From assembly GCA_965219305.1 (NCBI GenBank), contig OZ244725.1, positions 3,534,001-3,598,000 on the forward strand: DNA of 64,000 bases. The letters run 5' to 3'. Below are positions 1-8,608 of this stretch, piece after piece; positions within the stretch are counted from its first letter, which is position 1; each line of letters opens with the position of its first letter. The DNA is from DATHTS01 sp965219305 (GTDB taxonomy: Bacteria > Acidobacteriota > Blastocatellia > Pyrinomonadales > Pyrinomonadaceae). The position numbers and the translations under genes are program-made. The notes beneath the pieces were generated by a model. That model worked only from the letters and a program-made list of their open reading frames with translations, was not told the origin of the DNA and searched no databases.

Positions 1-60
1 TCGAACATTATCTTACAAGCCGTCGTCGTTGATGAAGGTTTAGTTAAGATCAATTTCTGA
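1..60 (+). CDS. C-terminal end of a gene, probably flgA (partial)
   Basis: Nineteen codons are open in frame 1 and end with TGA at 58-60; the start lies outside the window. The fragment reads as a short beta-strand-rich tail (AVVVDEGLVKINF). This resembles the end of FlgA, the P-ring chaperone, where a V-x-V...G-x-V-x-V pattern closes the SAF domain. The position 8 bases before flgH fits the common flgA-flgH-flgI order. The identity rests mostly on context because too few residues are visible. Confidence 0.35.
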   Translation, partial: SNIILQAVVVDEGLVKINF

Positions 61-68
61 AAATTATT

Positions 69-794
69 ATGAAATTCAAAATATTTTCAACTTTATTACT
101 AATTTCATTTGCCTTTTTGCCGGCTCCGGCGCAGGACAAAAAATCGAAAGAAAAATTAAAACAACAGCCGAAACTGGAAATCGTCCAACTCGAAGAAACA
201 GTTCCGGTCGCGCCGCCGCCAATCGTCGAAACTATCGCTCCGGCAAACGGTTCGCTGTTCGCCAATTCGCCCGCAAGCGGCGGTTTATTCAGCGATTTTA
301 AAGCGCGCGGACTCGGCGATCTCGTTTTTATAGATATTGACGAAACCAGCACGGCGACGGTTACATCGGGCGCAGACCGCAACCGCGATTCTGGAACGCT
401 CGGCGGAATCGTGACCGCCGCCGGAGCGTTGCCAGTTCCGGGCGCGGCGGTTGCCGGAGGCGTGATCGGTGCGCTCGGCAAACGTAACTATAAAGGAAAC
501 GGCGCAACTCAGCGCAAAAGCGACGTTCGCGCACGAATCACGGCTCGCGTGATCGAAGTTTTGCCGAACGGCGATCTGCGCGTTCAGGCGTTAAAACTCG
601 TCCGCATCAACAAGGAAACCGAACAAGTCGCCGTTACCGGAATCATCCGCCCGAACGACATCGCCGCCGATAATTCGATTCCGACGGTTTTGATCGGAGA
701 TCTGCGCGTCGAATTTAATGGCAAGGGAGTTGCATCAGCAGATAATAAGCCTGGTTGGTTATTCCGGCTTTTTGACAAGATTTCACCTTTTTAA
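69..794 (+). CDS. flgH: FlgH, flagellar L-ring protein
   Basis: FlgH forms the outer-membrane L-ring bushing around the flagellar rod. The 241-residue product has an N-terminal hydrophobic signal (residues 5-20) ending in an APA-type signal peptidase I site. The family signatures follow: GSLF at 61-64, a second LF with DFKAR at 73-80, then GDLV. Most FlgH proteins are lipoproteins with a lipobox cysteine; no cysteine is visible in this signal region. The gene starts at ATG 69 and is followed after 53 bases by flgI. Its presence implies an outer membrane. Confidence 0.95.
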   Translation: MKFKIFSTLLLISFAFLPAPAQDKKSKEKLKQQPKLEIVQLEETVPVAPPPIVETIAPANGSLFANSPASGGLFSDFKARGLGDLVFIDIDETSTATVTSGADRNRDSGTLGGIVTAAGALPVPGAAVAGGVIGALGKRNYKGNGATQRKSDVRARITARVIEVLPNGDLRVQALKLVRINKETEQVAVTGIIRPNDIAADNSIPTVLIGDLRVEFNGKGVASADNKPGWLFRLFDKISPF

Positions 795-847
795 TTTTTC
801 GACGCACGGCATTTAGCGGCGGCGAGGAATTCTTAAAACACCGATAA

Positions 848-2014
848 ATGCTTAATAATATCAAAAAATTACAAATTCCGGCGCACTTTGGCAAAACACT
901 TTTGCTGATCGCCGGATTTTTCGTTTTCGGTTTGCCGCTTACTGCCGACTGTCAACAAACAGACGGCGGAATGAGCGTCCGTGTCAAAGATTTGGCGGAA
1001 ATCGAAGGCGTGCGCTCGAATCAACTGATCGGTTACGGCTTAGTCGTCGGACTTAACCGCACGGGCGACCGCGTTCAGCAAAATTTATATGCCCGCCAGA
1101 CTTTGCAGAATCTGCTCGAACGGATGGGAATTTCCACCGAAACGGCGACGCTCAAACCGGAAAATATCGCTACGGTTTTAGTAACCGCGACGCTTCCGCC
1201 GTTCGTCCGGCAAGGCTCGAAACTCGATGTTACCGTTTCTTCGATTGCCGACGCGCGTTCTCTGCAAGGCGGAACTTTGATATTGACGCAGCTTAAAGGA
1301 ATTGACGGGCAAGTTTACGCCGTGGCGCAAGGTTCGGTTTCAATCGGCGGAATTTCAGCCGGAAAACAGGGAAATTCGGTCGAAATAAATCATCCGACAG
1401 TCGGGCGCGTTCCGAACGGCGCGAACGTCGAAAGAATTGTTCCGACCAATTTTACTCAAAATAACCGCCTGACTTTAGTTTTACGCGACGAAGATTTTTC
1501 GACCGCCGCGAAACTCAATCAGGTCATCAACGCGAAATTCGGAACGGGAACGGCAAAAGCTCTCGACGGCAGAAATGTTGACGTAAATATTCCGGCAGCG
1601 TTTAACGATAATTACGTCGGATTTATCGCCGAGATGGAAAATCTGCGGCTCACGCCGGAAAACATCGCCAAAATTATTATTAATGAACGAACCGGAACGA
1701 TCATTATGGGAAGGGAAGTTCGTCTCGCCTCAGTCGCCATTTCGCAGGGCGGCGTAACGGTGAGAATCGGCACGGAATATGAAGTTTCTCAGCCTTCGAT
1801 TTTGAGCAAAACGGGCGAAACCGCCGTCGTTCCGCAGACGACCGTTAAAGTAGAAGAGAAAAAAGCCGAATCGGTAATTTTACCGGACGGCGCGACGATT
1901 GACGAAGTCGTTCGCGGTCTGCGCTCGCTCGGAGTTTCGGCGCGCGACATTATCAGCATTTTGCAGGCGATCAAATCCGCCGGAGCGATGAACGCCGATC
2001 TGGAGATGCAGTAA
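848..2014 (+). CDS. flgI: FlgI, flagellar P-ring protein
   Basis: FlgI builds the periplasmic P-ring that works with FlgH as a bearing for the rod. The 388-residue length is close to the family norm. A signal peptide (about residues 16-36) is followed by the conserved VRVKDLAEIEGVRSNQLIGY stretch and a GLVVGLNRTGD motif; the C-terminus holds the typical ATIDEVVRGLRSLG-type segment. ATG 848 is used. The next gene begins only 5 bases after the stop, so flgI and the flgJ-type gene are probably co-translated. No truncation or frameshift is seen. Confidence 0.97.
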   Translation: MLNNIKKLQIPAHFGKTLLLIAGFFVFGLPLTADCQQTDGGMSVRVKDLAEIEGVRSNQLIGYGLVVGLNRTGDRVQQNLYARQTLQNLLERMGISTETATLKPENIATVLVTATLPPFVRQGSKLDVTVSSIADARSLQGGTLILTQLKGIDGQVYAVAQGSVSIGGISAGKQGNSVEINHPTVGRVPNGANVERIVPTNFTQNNRLTLVLRDEDFSTAAKLNQVINAKFGTGTAKALDGRNVDVNIPAAFNDNYVGFIAEMENLRLTPENIAKIIINERTGTIIMGREVRLASVAISQGGVTVRIGTEYEVSQPSILSKTGETAVVPQTTVKVEEKKAESVILPDGATIDEVVRGLRSLGVSARDIISILQAIKSAGAMNADLEMQ

Positions 2015-2019
2015 GTTTT

Positions 2020-3081
2020 ATGATTATATCCGCTCTCGAAAATATAAATAATTCCGCTACGGGAATCGCTAAAACCGATCAGCCGAACGCCGAATCGCTT
2101 CGTCGTGCGGCGGAGCAGTTTGAAGCGATTCTGTTGATGCAGTTGACTTCTTTGCTTAACTCGGACGGCGACGACGGCGAAGAAAAACTTTTCGGCAGCG
2201 ACGGCGGTTCGGGTTTAGCCCAGAAAATGTTTTCAGAGCAGCTTGCAAAATCTATGTCCGAAGCCGGCGGAGTCGGTTTGGCGGATTTGATTACGGAGAA
2301 ATTCGGCGGTCAGACAAAATCGGCGGGAAAAAGAGAAAATACTTTTTCAAGCGCGATCTCAGCCGTAAAAGATATAAAGCAGAGATCGTTCAGATCGGAT
2401 TCAAGCCCGATTTCATCTCTTAGAGATATAAAACAGAGAGTTTTTAACGCTGATAAATTTACTTCTGACGATTCTATTCCGCGATATAACGGCGACAGAA
2501 CGATCAATTTGCCGTCCGGCGGCAAATTAGATGAAGTCGAAGTTCTTTCCAGATACAGCGAGGAATCCGGCAATACTATGTTGAATTCCAACGGCGATCC
2601 GATTTTTCTCGAATTTGCTCCAGTCGTAAAAAAATCCGTTAATGCGCCGGTTTCTGCACCAGAATCGGGAAATGCGCCGGAGACGACAGGTTTGCAAATG
2701 CCCGTCGAAGGCAGAATTTCATCCGGTTTCGGCACACGGTTTCATCCGATTGACAAGAAAACGAAGTTTCACGGCGGCATAGATATTGCAGTTCCGAAAG
2801 GCACACCGGTCGGCGCGGCGGCGGAAGGAATCGTCAAATTCGCCGGATGGAAAGGCGGTTACGGAAATCTCGTAATTATCGAACACCCGGACGGAACACA
2901 AACCCGTTACGGTCATAACGACAAACTTTTAGTTGCCGAAGGGCAAAAGATTTCTGCCGGAGAAAAAATTTCTCTGTCCGGTTCGACCGGCAAATCAACC
3001 GGACCGCATCTTCATTTTGAAGTTCGCATAAACGGTAAACCCGTTGACCCGCAAAAATATTTATCTAATGTTTTACCTTAA
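2020..3081 (+). CDS. flgJ: FlgJ-type rod-binding protein fused to an M23 peptidase domain
   Basis: FlgJ caps the growing rod, and in many proteobacteria its second domain is a glucosaminidase that opens peptidoglycan. This 353-residue protein keeps the N-terminal rod-binding domain (roughly residues 25-90, with AAEQFEAILLMQLTSLL). Its C-terminal half (about 225-350) is instead an LytM/M23 zinc endopeptidase. The visible zinc and catalytic residues are H251 and D255 (HGGID) and H330 and H332 (HLH), all intact. The middle section (90-220) is low-complexity linker. It probably clears peptidoglycan for rod passage by cutting cross-links rather than glycan. It lies directly behind flgI. Confidence 0.9.
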   Translation: MIISALENINNSATGIAKTDQPNAESLRRAAEQFEAILLMQLTSLLNSDGDDGEEKLFGSDGGSGLAQKMFSEQLAKSMSEAGGVGLADLITEKFGGQTKSAGKRENTFSSAISAVKDIKQRSFRSDSSPISSLRDIKQRVFNADKFTSDDSIPRYNGDRTINLPSGGKLDEVEVLSRYSEESGNTMLNSNGDPIFLEFAPVVKKSVNAPVSAPESGNAPETTGLQMPVEGRISSGFGTRFHPIDKKTKFHGGIDIAVPKGTPVGAAAEGIVKFAGWKGGYGNLVIIEHPDGTQTRYGHNDKLLVAEGQKISAGEKISLSGSTGKSTGPHLHFEVRINGKPVDPQKYLSNVLP

Positions 3082-3092
3082 GATGCCGATAT
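3066..3092 (+). promoter_or_regulatory. Sigma-28 promoter for flgM
   Basis: TAATGTTT (3066-3073), an 11-base spacer and GCCGATAT (3085-3092) match the FliA consensus TAAAGTTT-N11-GCCGATAA with one mismatch in each box. The site overlaps the end of the flgJ gene and lies about 33 bases before flgM. A FliA-dependent flgM promoter is the classical arrangement. Confidence 0.8.
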
Positions 3093-3124
3093 GTAGAATT
3101 GGGTAAACTACTCCCGAGGAGAAT

Positions 3125-3439
3125 ATGATGGGTAAAATAACATTAAATAATGTAAATGATGTATCGTCAGTTCAATCATCACGCCAGAGCGACCTTAAAA
3201 AAACTGATGTAAAAACATCGGTTAGTGACAGCAGCGGCACTGGAAAGGTTTTTGAAAATGATCGTTTACAGCTTTCAGATCAGGCATCGAAAGTCGGAAA
3301 GTTGGTTGACCAAATTAAGGAATTGCCGGATGTGCGGGTTGATAAAGTAAATGATCTGCGCGAGCAAATTTCTTCAGGAGATTATAATCCTTCGAGCGAA
3401 GATATTGCCGATGCAATTTTGAAACAGGAAAGCGAATAA
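3125..3439 (+). CDS. flgM: FlgM, anti-sigma-28 factor
   Basis: FlgM holds FliA (sigma-28) inactive until the hook is complete and FlgM is exported. The 104-residue product is small and polar. Its first half is disordered, rich in Ser, Asp and Lys. The C-terminal half has the FlgM signature: DRLQLSDQASKV, then VRVDKVNDLREQISSGDYNPSSEDIADAIL, read as adjoining pieces. A strong Shine-Dalgarno (CCGAGGAG) precedes tandem ATG codons at 3125 and 3128. It sits just upstream of the flgN-like chaperone gene, as in other flagellar clusters. Confidence 0.9.
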   Translation: MMGKITLNNVNDVSSVQSSRQSDLKKTDVKTSVSDSSGTGKVFENDRLQLSDQASKVGKLVDQIKELPDVRVDKVNDLREQISSGDYNPSSEDIADAILKQESE

Positions 3440-3504
3440 TATAAAGGCGAATAAAAATTGTAGATTTTTGGCTGCCGTGAGCTTTCCTTTGACGAATAAA
3501 AATT

Positions 3505-3942
3505 ATGCAAAACGATTTAATTCGCAGGATAGCAGGTTTAATGACCGAACAAGCGGCGGCATATTCGCGGCTCGAATCGGCGACGGCACAATTAACGGCG
3601 ACGCTCGTCAGCGGCGAACCGGACAAAATTGAATCGCTGACGAAAGCCGGCGAAACGGAACTTTTGCGGATGCGTTCGCGTCTGCTGGAAATTACATCCG
3701 CGCTGACGAATTTTGCCGAATTAAGAGCAAATCAGGCGGAAAGAACTGCGCTCGAAACTGATGCGCGCGAACAATTTGATGAGGCGGCAAAAAAATTGCT
3801 TGAAAATGCACGAAGTTTTCAAAAAGCAGCCGGACGAGCGACTGGACTCGCGCTCGCCGGTTCTTCGTTTTCAACCGCCTGCATTCAAATGTGCGGTTTG
3901 CCGCCGACCACTTACCGCGCGCCGGTTTTAAAATACGTTTAA
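3505..3942 (+). CDS. flgN: FlgN-like flagellar export chaperone
   Basis: FlgN is the cytoplasmic chaperone for the hook-associated proteins FlgK and FlgL. This 145-residue protein is almost entirely predicted alpha-helix with heptad-like Leu and Ala spacing, as in the FlgN/FliT class. Sequence similarity is hard to judge by eye. The call therefore relies on size, helical character and position between flgM and flgK. The last 25 residues (from about 120) are less helical. It ends 13 bases before flgK. Confidence 0.65.
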   Translation: MQNDLIRRIAGLMTEQAAAYSRLESATAQLTATLVSGEPDKIESLTKAGETELLRMRSRLLEITSALTNFAELRANQAERTALETDAREQFDEAAKKLLENARSFQKAAGRATGLALAGSSFSTACIQMCGLPPTTYRAPVLKYV

Positions 3943-3955
3943 GGAAATTTACAAG

Positions 3956-5341
3956 ATGAGCATTAATTTTTCAGCTTTTGAAATCGGACGACGCGCATTA
4001 AATGCCAATCAAGCGGGCATCAGCGTTACCGGAAATAATATCGCCAACGTCAACACGCCGGGTTATTCCAGACAGCGCGTTCAGCTTGCTGAAGGTGCGC
4101 CGACGAATATCGCCGGTTACAGCGTCGGAACGGGCGTAACGATTGCCGGAATACAGGATTTCCGCGACAGTTTTATCGAATCCAGACTGCAAACCGAAAC
4201 CGGAATCGCGGGCAGATTAAATGCCCGCCGTGACGCGCTCGCTCCGGTTGAATCGGCTTTGCAGGGCAGCGCAAGCGGCGGTTTGCAAAACTCATTAAAC
4301 GGATTTTTCGGTGCGTTTCGTGATCTCGAAGCAAATCCGAGTTCGGTTCCGCTGCGTTCCGTCGTCGCGCAAAAAGGCGCAAATATCGCTAATTCTTTTC
4401 AATCAACGCGCACTCGTCTGAGCGAAATTCAGTTCGGCGTTGACGCGCAGATCAGCACAAATGTCGAACAGGTAAATTCTCTCTCGGAGAAAATTGCCAA
4501 TCTCAACGCACAAATTCAAACCGCCGATCAAACAGGCGGAAATGCTTCATCTCTGCGCGACCAACGCGGCGAATTTGTCAAACAGCTTTCGGAATTGACG
4601 GGCGCAAGAGCGACCGATAATCAAGACGGAACGCTGACGATTACAATCGGTGAAGGACGCGCACTCGTTACCGGAAATGTTTCAACTAAATTAACCGCCG
4701 CGGGAACTCCGCCGCTCGGTTTAACGACGATCAAGATCGAAGGAGAACCGGCGGTTTTCGATGAAGGCAGTATTCGCGGATTGCAGGACGCGCTCGGCGA
4801 AACTTCCAAACAAATTACCGCGCTCGATGGTTTAGCCGCCGCCGTCGTTGATCGCGTCAATCAACTGCACACGGGCGGAACTGATTTGGACGGCAATGCG
4901 GGCGCGAAATTTTTCGATGATTCCACTCTTCCCGTAACCGCCGCGAATATAAAAATTAACGCCGATATTACGACGAATCCGCGTCTCGTCGTCGCTTCGC
5001 CGCTCACTCAGCCCGGAGAAGCCGGAACGGTGGCGGGCGAAATTGCCAATTTGCTGACCGACAAAAATACGACGGTCGGCGCGAAAACCGGATCGTTCAG
5101 TTCGATTTTCGGTTCGATAATCTCGGAAGTCGGCGAACAAGTTCGTTCGGCGGATGACGCGCTGCAAACTCAATCGGCGATTATTTCTCAACTGACCGCG
5201 CAGCGCGAAGCGGTTTCGGGCGTTTCGCTCGATGAAGAAGCGATAAATTTGATGCAGTATCAAAAAGCATACGAAGCCGCCGCACGTTTTATGAAGGTCG
5301 CGGACGAAATGACGCAGACGATTCTTTCGCTCGCCCAGTAA
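3956..5341 (+). CDS. flgK: FlgK, hook-filament junction protein 1
   Basis: FlgK is the first hook-associated protein joining hook and filament. The 461-residue product begins with the rod/hook N-terminal motif (ALNANQAGISVTGNNIANVNTPGYSR) and ends with the matching helix (NLMQYQKAYEAAARFMKVADEM), which form the D0 coiled coil. The FlgK signature DQRGEFVKQLSELTG is visible near residue 200. Length is slightly below E. coli FlgK (547), indicating a reduced central domain. ATG 3956 follows AAGGAAATTT. flgL follows after 21 bases. Confidence 0.96.
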   Translation: MSINFSAFEIGRRALNANQAGISVTGNNIANVNTPGYSRQRVQLAEGAPTNIAGYSVGTGVTIAGIQDFRDSFIESRLQTETGIAGRLNARRDALAPVESALQGSASGGLQNSLNGFFGAFRDLEANPSSVPLRSVVAQKGANIANSFQSTRTRLSEIQFGVDAQISTNVEQVNSLSEKIANLNAQIQTADQTGGNASSLRDQRGEFVKQLSELTGARATDNQDGTLTITIGEGRALVTGNVSTKLTAAGTPPLGLTTIKIEGEPAVFDEGSIRGLQDALGETSKQITALDGLAAAVVDRVNQLHTGGTDLDGNAGAKFFDDSTLPVTAANIKINADITTNPRLVVASPLTQPGEAGTVAGEIANLLTDKNTTVGAKTGSFSSIFGSIISEVGEQVRSADDALQTQSAIISQLTAQREAVSGVSLDEEAINLMQYQKAYEAAARFMKVADEMTQTILSLAQ

Positions 5342-5362
5342 TTTTTCAAAAGGTAAAACACA

Positions 5363-6268
5363 ATGAATTTTAGAGTAACCGACAGTTCAACCAATTCGGA
5401 TTTGACGGCGCGAATCGGCTCACAGCGCAGTCGGCTCAGCATTTTGCAGGAACGTCTGACGACCGGAAAACGCATTAATCGTCCGTCGGACGATCCGAGC
5501 GGCGCGGAAACGGTTTTGAATCTCCGAACTTCGCAGAAAGAAATCGAGCAATTTCAACGCAACGCGCAAAGCGTCAACACGAAATTGACGATTGCCGACG
5601 GTTCGCTCGAAAGTTATCAAAATACTTTAGACCGCGTTCGTTCGCTGGTTTCAAACGGTTTAACCGACACGACGACGCAGGAAGCGAAAAATGCTCTGGC
5701 GACGGAACTCGAAGCGATTCGCGGCAGAATCTTAAATATCGCTAATTCAAAAGTCGGCGACGAATACGTTTTCGGCGGGACAAGACAAACTTCCGCGCCG
5801 TTCGATCCTTCGACCGCCGCGCTGTCCGCCAATCCGACTTCTTCGCAATTTGTTCAAATCGAACCGGGCGGAAGTCCGATTGCTGCAAGCGTAACGGCGG
5901 ATAAGATTTTCGCCGATGCCGACTCCGATATTTTTGCCGATTTGGATGCCGCAATTGCCGCTCTGCGCGGAACGGGCGACGCGGAAGCTGATCGCGCCGC
6001 GCTCGAAAATACGAATGATCGTCTTAGCCTTTACAACGATAAAGCGTCGAGTGCGCGAACGATTATCGGCACAAATCTCAATTCTTCAGAAATTGCGCTG
6101 GATAATTTATCCAATAGTTTTTTATCACTTGACGAACAGGCGGCGAGCATCGAAGACGCAGATTTTGCGGGAACCGCGCTTGAATACGCCGATGCCCAAC
6201 GCAGTTTGGAAGCGACTTTACAGGTCGCCGCCAAAAGCCGCCGTTCGCTGTTTGATTATCTCGGTTAA
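5363..6268 (+). CDS. flgL: FlgL, hook-filament junction protein 2
   Basis: FlgL is the second junction protein, placed between FlgK and the filament. The 301-residue protein has the flagellin-like N-terminus (ERLTTGKRINRPSDDPSGAE, about residues 31-50) and a C-terminal helix (SLEATLQVAAKSRRSLFDYL). The EYVFGGT motif near residue 133 is typical of FlgL. Its size matches the family. It is the last of the hook-associated genes here and is followed by the fliW-csrA regulatory pair, a widely conserved gene order. Confidence 0.95.
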   Translation: MNFRVTDSSTNSDLTARIGSQRSRLSILQERLTTGKRINRPSDDPSGAETVLNLRTSQKEIEQFQRNAQSVNTKLTIADGSLESYQNTLDRVRSLVSNGLTDTTTQEAKNALATELEAIRGRILNIANSKVGDEYVFGGTRQTSAPFDPSTAALSANPTSSQFVQIEPGGSPIAASVTADKIFADADSDIFADLDAAIAALRGTGDAEADRAALENTNDRLSLYNDKASSARTIIGTNLNSSEIALDNLSNSFLSLDEQAASIEDADFAGTALEYADAQRSLEATLQVAAKSRRSLFDYLG

Positions 6269-6314
6269 AAATAAATTTTCCCAAATTTTAGAAGTTCTTT
6301 AACAAGATTCTCTT

Positions 6315-6719
6315 ATGCCCAAACTCCGAATTCAAGGAAACGAATATATGTATAACGAAAATGAAATCATTGATTTTGCCGAAGGCTTAATCGGCTTACC
6401 GGAACTGCGCCGCGCGGTTTTAATTCCACTTCCCGAATATGCACCGTTTTGCTGGCTGGCTTCGGTTGACGACGAGAAAAAACGTTTTATCGTCGTTAAT
6501 CCGAACGAAATTTACGCCGATTACAAACCGTCATTGCCGGTCGAATTAAATGATGAAGAGATGAAAACGCTCGCCATCGTCAAAATATCGTCGGACTGGC
6601 ACAAAACAACCGTTAATTTACGCGCTCCGATTTTTATCAACGTCGGAAAAAAACGCGGCGCACAACATATTTTGAGCGAAACTAACTACCAACTTGCCGA
6701 AACCTTACCGCAGAACTAA
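6315..6719 (+). CDS. fliW: FliW, flagellar assembly factor and CsrA antagonist
   Basis: FliW binds CsrA and, alternatively, flagellin, which relieves CsrA repression when unexported flagellin is scarce in the cytoplasm. The 134-residue product shows the family pattern: an I-I-D-F-A-E-G-L-I-G-L segment near residue 20, then PFCWLASVDDEKKRFIVVNP and a late TVNLRAPIFIN motif. The stop is 5 bases before csrA, so the two are translationally linked. The flagellin gene, the probable target, lies 1.9 kb downstream. Confidence 0.95.
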   Translation: MPKLRIQGNEYMYNENEIIDFAEGLIGLPELRRAVLIPLPEYAPFCWLASVDDEKKRFIVVNPNEIYADYKPSLPVELNDEEMKTLAIVKISSDWHKTTVNLRAPIFINVGKKRGAQHILSETNYQLAETLPQN

Positions 6720-6724
6720 ATTTT

Positions 6725-6970
6725 ATGCTCGTATTGTCACGCCGCACAGGTGAAAAAATCGTCATCGGAAACGAAGTCGTCGTTGAAGTTTTATCAATCA
6801 GCGGCGAAGGTGTGCGGCTCGGTATTTCCGCCCCGGACGACACTTCAATTCACCGCTACGAAGTTTTTGCCGAAATTCAGGAAGCCAATCGCGCCTCGGA
6901 ATTTTTAGAGGAAACTGAAGAAAACGCGCTCGAAAATCTCTCGGCACAGATCAGAACCAAACGAAAATAA
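6725..6970 (+). CDS. csrA: CsrA, translational regulator
   Basis: CsrA is a small dimeric RNA-binding protein that recognises GGA in hairpin loops and blocks ribosome binding. The 81-residue protein begins MLVLSRRTGEKIVIG and contains GVRLGISAP with the RNA-contact arginine. The segment after it reads IHRYEVF instead of the commoner IRREEIY. The C-terminal tail (about 20 residues, Glu-rich then basic) is longer than in E. coli CsrA. Its stop overlaps the next ATG by one base (TAATG). The likely target is the flagellin leader at 8555-8608. Confidence 0.96.
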   Translation: MLVLSRRTGEKIVIGNEVVVEVLSISGEGVRLGISAPDDTSIHRYEVFAEIQEANRASEFLEETEENALENLSAQIRTKRK

Positions 6971-7722
6971 TGAAACGCTTTGACTGGACAATTTGGCTCG
7001 GTGTAGCCATCAGTTTGACGGTAATCATTGCGGGCGCGTGGCTCGAAGGTTTGAACATCGGATTTTTATGGCATCCGACGGCGGCGTTGATCGTCGGCGG
7101 CGGCACGCTCGGCGCGGTGATGGTCAGACGCGGAACGAACGGAATTTTCAGCGCACTGCGCTCCGTCTGGCAGCTTCGCTTAAAAGACGACGATGCCGAC
7201 GAACATAATCTCGAACTGGCGAAACTGGCGTGGCTTTCACGTTCCGCACGAAAATTCGGCGTTAAGGCTTATGAAGATTACGCGGAAAATTGTCCCGACG
7301 TTCTCATTTCACAAGGTTTGATGTGTCTTGCCGATTACGGCGAACCGGAACAGATCAAGCAGGTTTTAACCAGTCGTCTGGATGTCGAAGATTATGTCGG
7401 TTTACAGGATTCCGAAACTCTCGAAGCGGCGGGCGGATTTGCGCCGACTTTCGGAATTGTCGGCGCGGTTTTGGGATTAATTACCGTTTTGCGCGTTTTA
7501 GATAATCCCGACGCGCTCGGAACCGGAATCGCAACAGCTTTTGTTGCTACGATTTATGGCATCGGTTTAGCAAATATTTTGTTTTTCCCGCTCGCTTCGC
7601 GTCTGCGCGGACGGCACGAAGCGCATATGAAACAGCGCGAAGAAATCGCCGCCGTTATTTTGTCGCTCGCCGCCAAGGAAATGCCCAGAGAAATCATCAA
7701 TAAATTAAATCTGCGAAAATGA
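6970..7722 (+). CDS. motA: MotA-family stator protein, set 1 (MotC-like)
   Basis: MotA proteins form the five-subunit ring of the ion-driven stator and push on FliG. The 250-residue protein has four hydrophobic segments (about 8-27, 35-50, 155-180, 190-212). It carries the conserved AAGGFAPTFGIVGAVLGLI stretch with the family proline, and LANILFFPLASRL after the fourth helix. Length is close to Pseudomonas MotC/PomA rather than the longer MotA encoded at 26839. It overlaps csrA by one base and the following motB-type gene by four bases (ATGA), so the three are probably one transcript. Confidence 0.92.
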   Translation: MKRFDWTIWLGVAISLTVIIAGAWLEGLNIGFLWHPTAALIVGGGTLGAVMVRRGTNGIFSALRSVWQLRLKDDDADEHNLELAKLAWLSRSARKFGVKAYEDYAENCPDVLISQGLMCLADYGEPEQIKQVLTSRLDVEDYVGLQDSETLEAAGGFAPTFGIVGAVLGLITVLRVLDNPDALGTGIATAFVATIYGIGLANILFFPLASRLRGRHEAHMKQREEIAAVILSLAAKEMPREIINKLNLRK

Positions 7723-8369
7723 GAAGTCGCCGCCAAAAATCAAATCACGACAAAAACAGCTTCAACGACCGCTGGCTTATTTCTTACGCCGATTTAATGA
7801 CGCTTCTATTGGCGTTATTTATCGTAATGTATGCCGCCAGCGATCACGAACGCGCGCAAAAGGTTGCCGCCGCTTTTAATGGTCAAAATACGGGCGGCAC
7901 GGGAATTTTGCCGGGAAATCAATCGAAAGCGGACGATCCGAATGAATTCGCCCGTAAATTGATGACAAATCCTGTTCTGGTAGAGAAAGCGAAGATACAG
8001 CAAACAAATCGCGGTTTGATCGTTTCACTTTCGGAAGCCGGATTTTTTGCTCCCGGCGAAGTCGTCGTCAGTGCGGAAGCCGACAGTGCGATCAATGCTC
8101 TCGCCGAATCTCTAAAGAAAACAAAAATGCCGGTGCGCGTCGAAGGTCACACTGATTCAACACCGATTTCAAATTCGCGTTACCCGTCAAATTGGGAACT
8201 TTCGACCGCGCGCGCTTCATCGGTTTTAATTCGGCTGATCGAACGCGGAATTGAACCCGAAAGACTTTCGGCGGCGGGCTACGGCGGATTTCAACCGGCG
8301 GTTGATAATTCGACACCGGAAAACCGCGCACAGAATCGTCGCGTTGACGTAGTTATTTTGAACAGATAA
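7719..8369 (+). CDS. motB: MotB-family stator protein with OmpA domain, set 1 (MotD-like)
   Basis: MotB anchors the stator to peptidoglycan and carries the essential ion-binding aspartate. The 216-residue product has one N-terminal membrane helix (about 19-37, WLISYADLMTLLLALFIVMY) with that aspartate at D25. Its C-terminal OmpA-like domain shows the VEGHTDSTPI motif and SNWELSTARA, followed by NRRVDVVI. It is much shorter than the set 2 MotB, lacking a long linker and C-terminal tail. Start ATG 7719 overlaps the preceding stop. Confidence 0.92.
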   Translation: MRSRRQKSNHDKNSFNDRWLISYADLMTLLLALFIVMYAASDHERAQKVAAAFNGQNTGGTGILPGNQSKADDPNEFARKLMTNPVLVEKAKIQQTNRGLIVSLSEAGFFAPGEVVVSAEADSAINALAESLKKTKMPVRVEGHTDSTPISNSRYPSNWELSTARASSVLIRLIERGIEPERLSAAGYGGFQPAVDNSTPENRAQNRRVDVVILNR

Positions 8370-8473
8370 CCGCTGTAAAATGAAGTCCGACAATTTTATT
8401 TCAGCTTTTTCCCTTTATTTTATCGCCTTTTCTTCATTTGAAAAAAATTAGTTTCAATAAATAAAAAAAATCC

Positions 8474-8500
8474 TAAAGTTTTCAAATGCTTCACCGATAA
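8474..8500 (+). promoter_or_regulatory. Sigma-28 promoter for the flagellin gene
   Basis: TAAAGTTT (8474-8481), an 11-base spacer and ACCGATAA (8493-8500) match the FliA consensus at 15 of 16 positions. Transcription would begin near 8507, giving a leader of about 115 bases before the flagellin ATG at 8621. Confidence 0.9.
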
Positions 8501-8554
8501 GTTCATTGTAAGAAACGCAGACGGCGTTTCAAAACCAAATAAACCCGACCAATG

Positions 8555-8608
8555 CACGGAAGCGGCGGTCTGTAAAATAAAATTAAAAAATAACAAACAG
8601 TTCACGGA
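8555..8608 (+). promoter_or_regulatory. Two putative CsrA-binding sites in the flagellin leader
   Basis: The hexamer CACGGA occurs at 8555-8560 and again at 8603-8608. The second copy is part of the Shine-Dalgarno sequence (ACGGAGG) of the flagellin gene. ANGGA is the core recognised by CsrA. Two sites about 48 bases apart, one covering the ribosome-binding site, resemble the known Bacillus subtilis hag leader. Binding itself is inferred. Confidence 0.55.

Noticed and set aside
840..847. ACCGATAA just before flgI as a possible sigma-28 -10 box
   Set aside because: The bases 19 upstream read GGCGAGGA, with no resemblance to TAAAGTTT, and the box touches the start codon.
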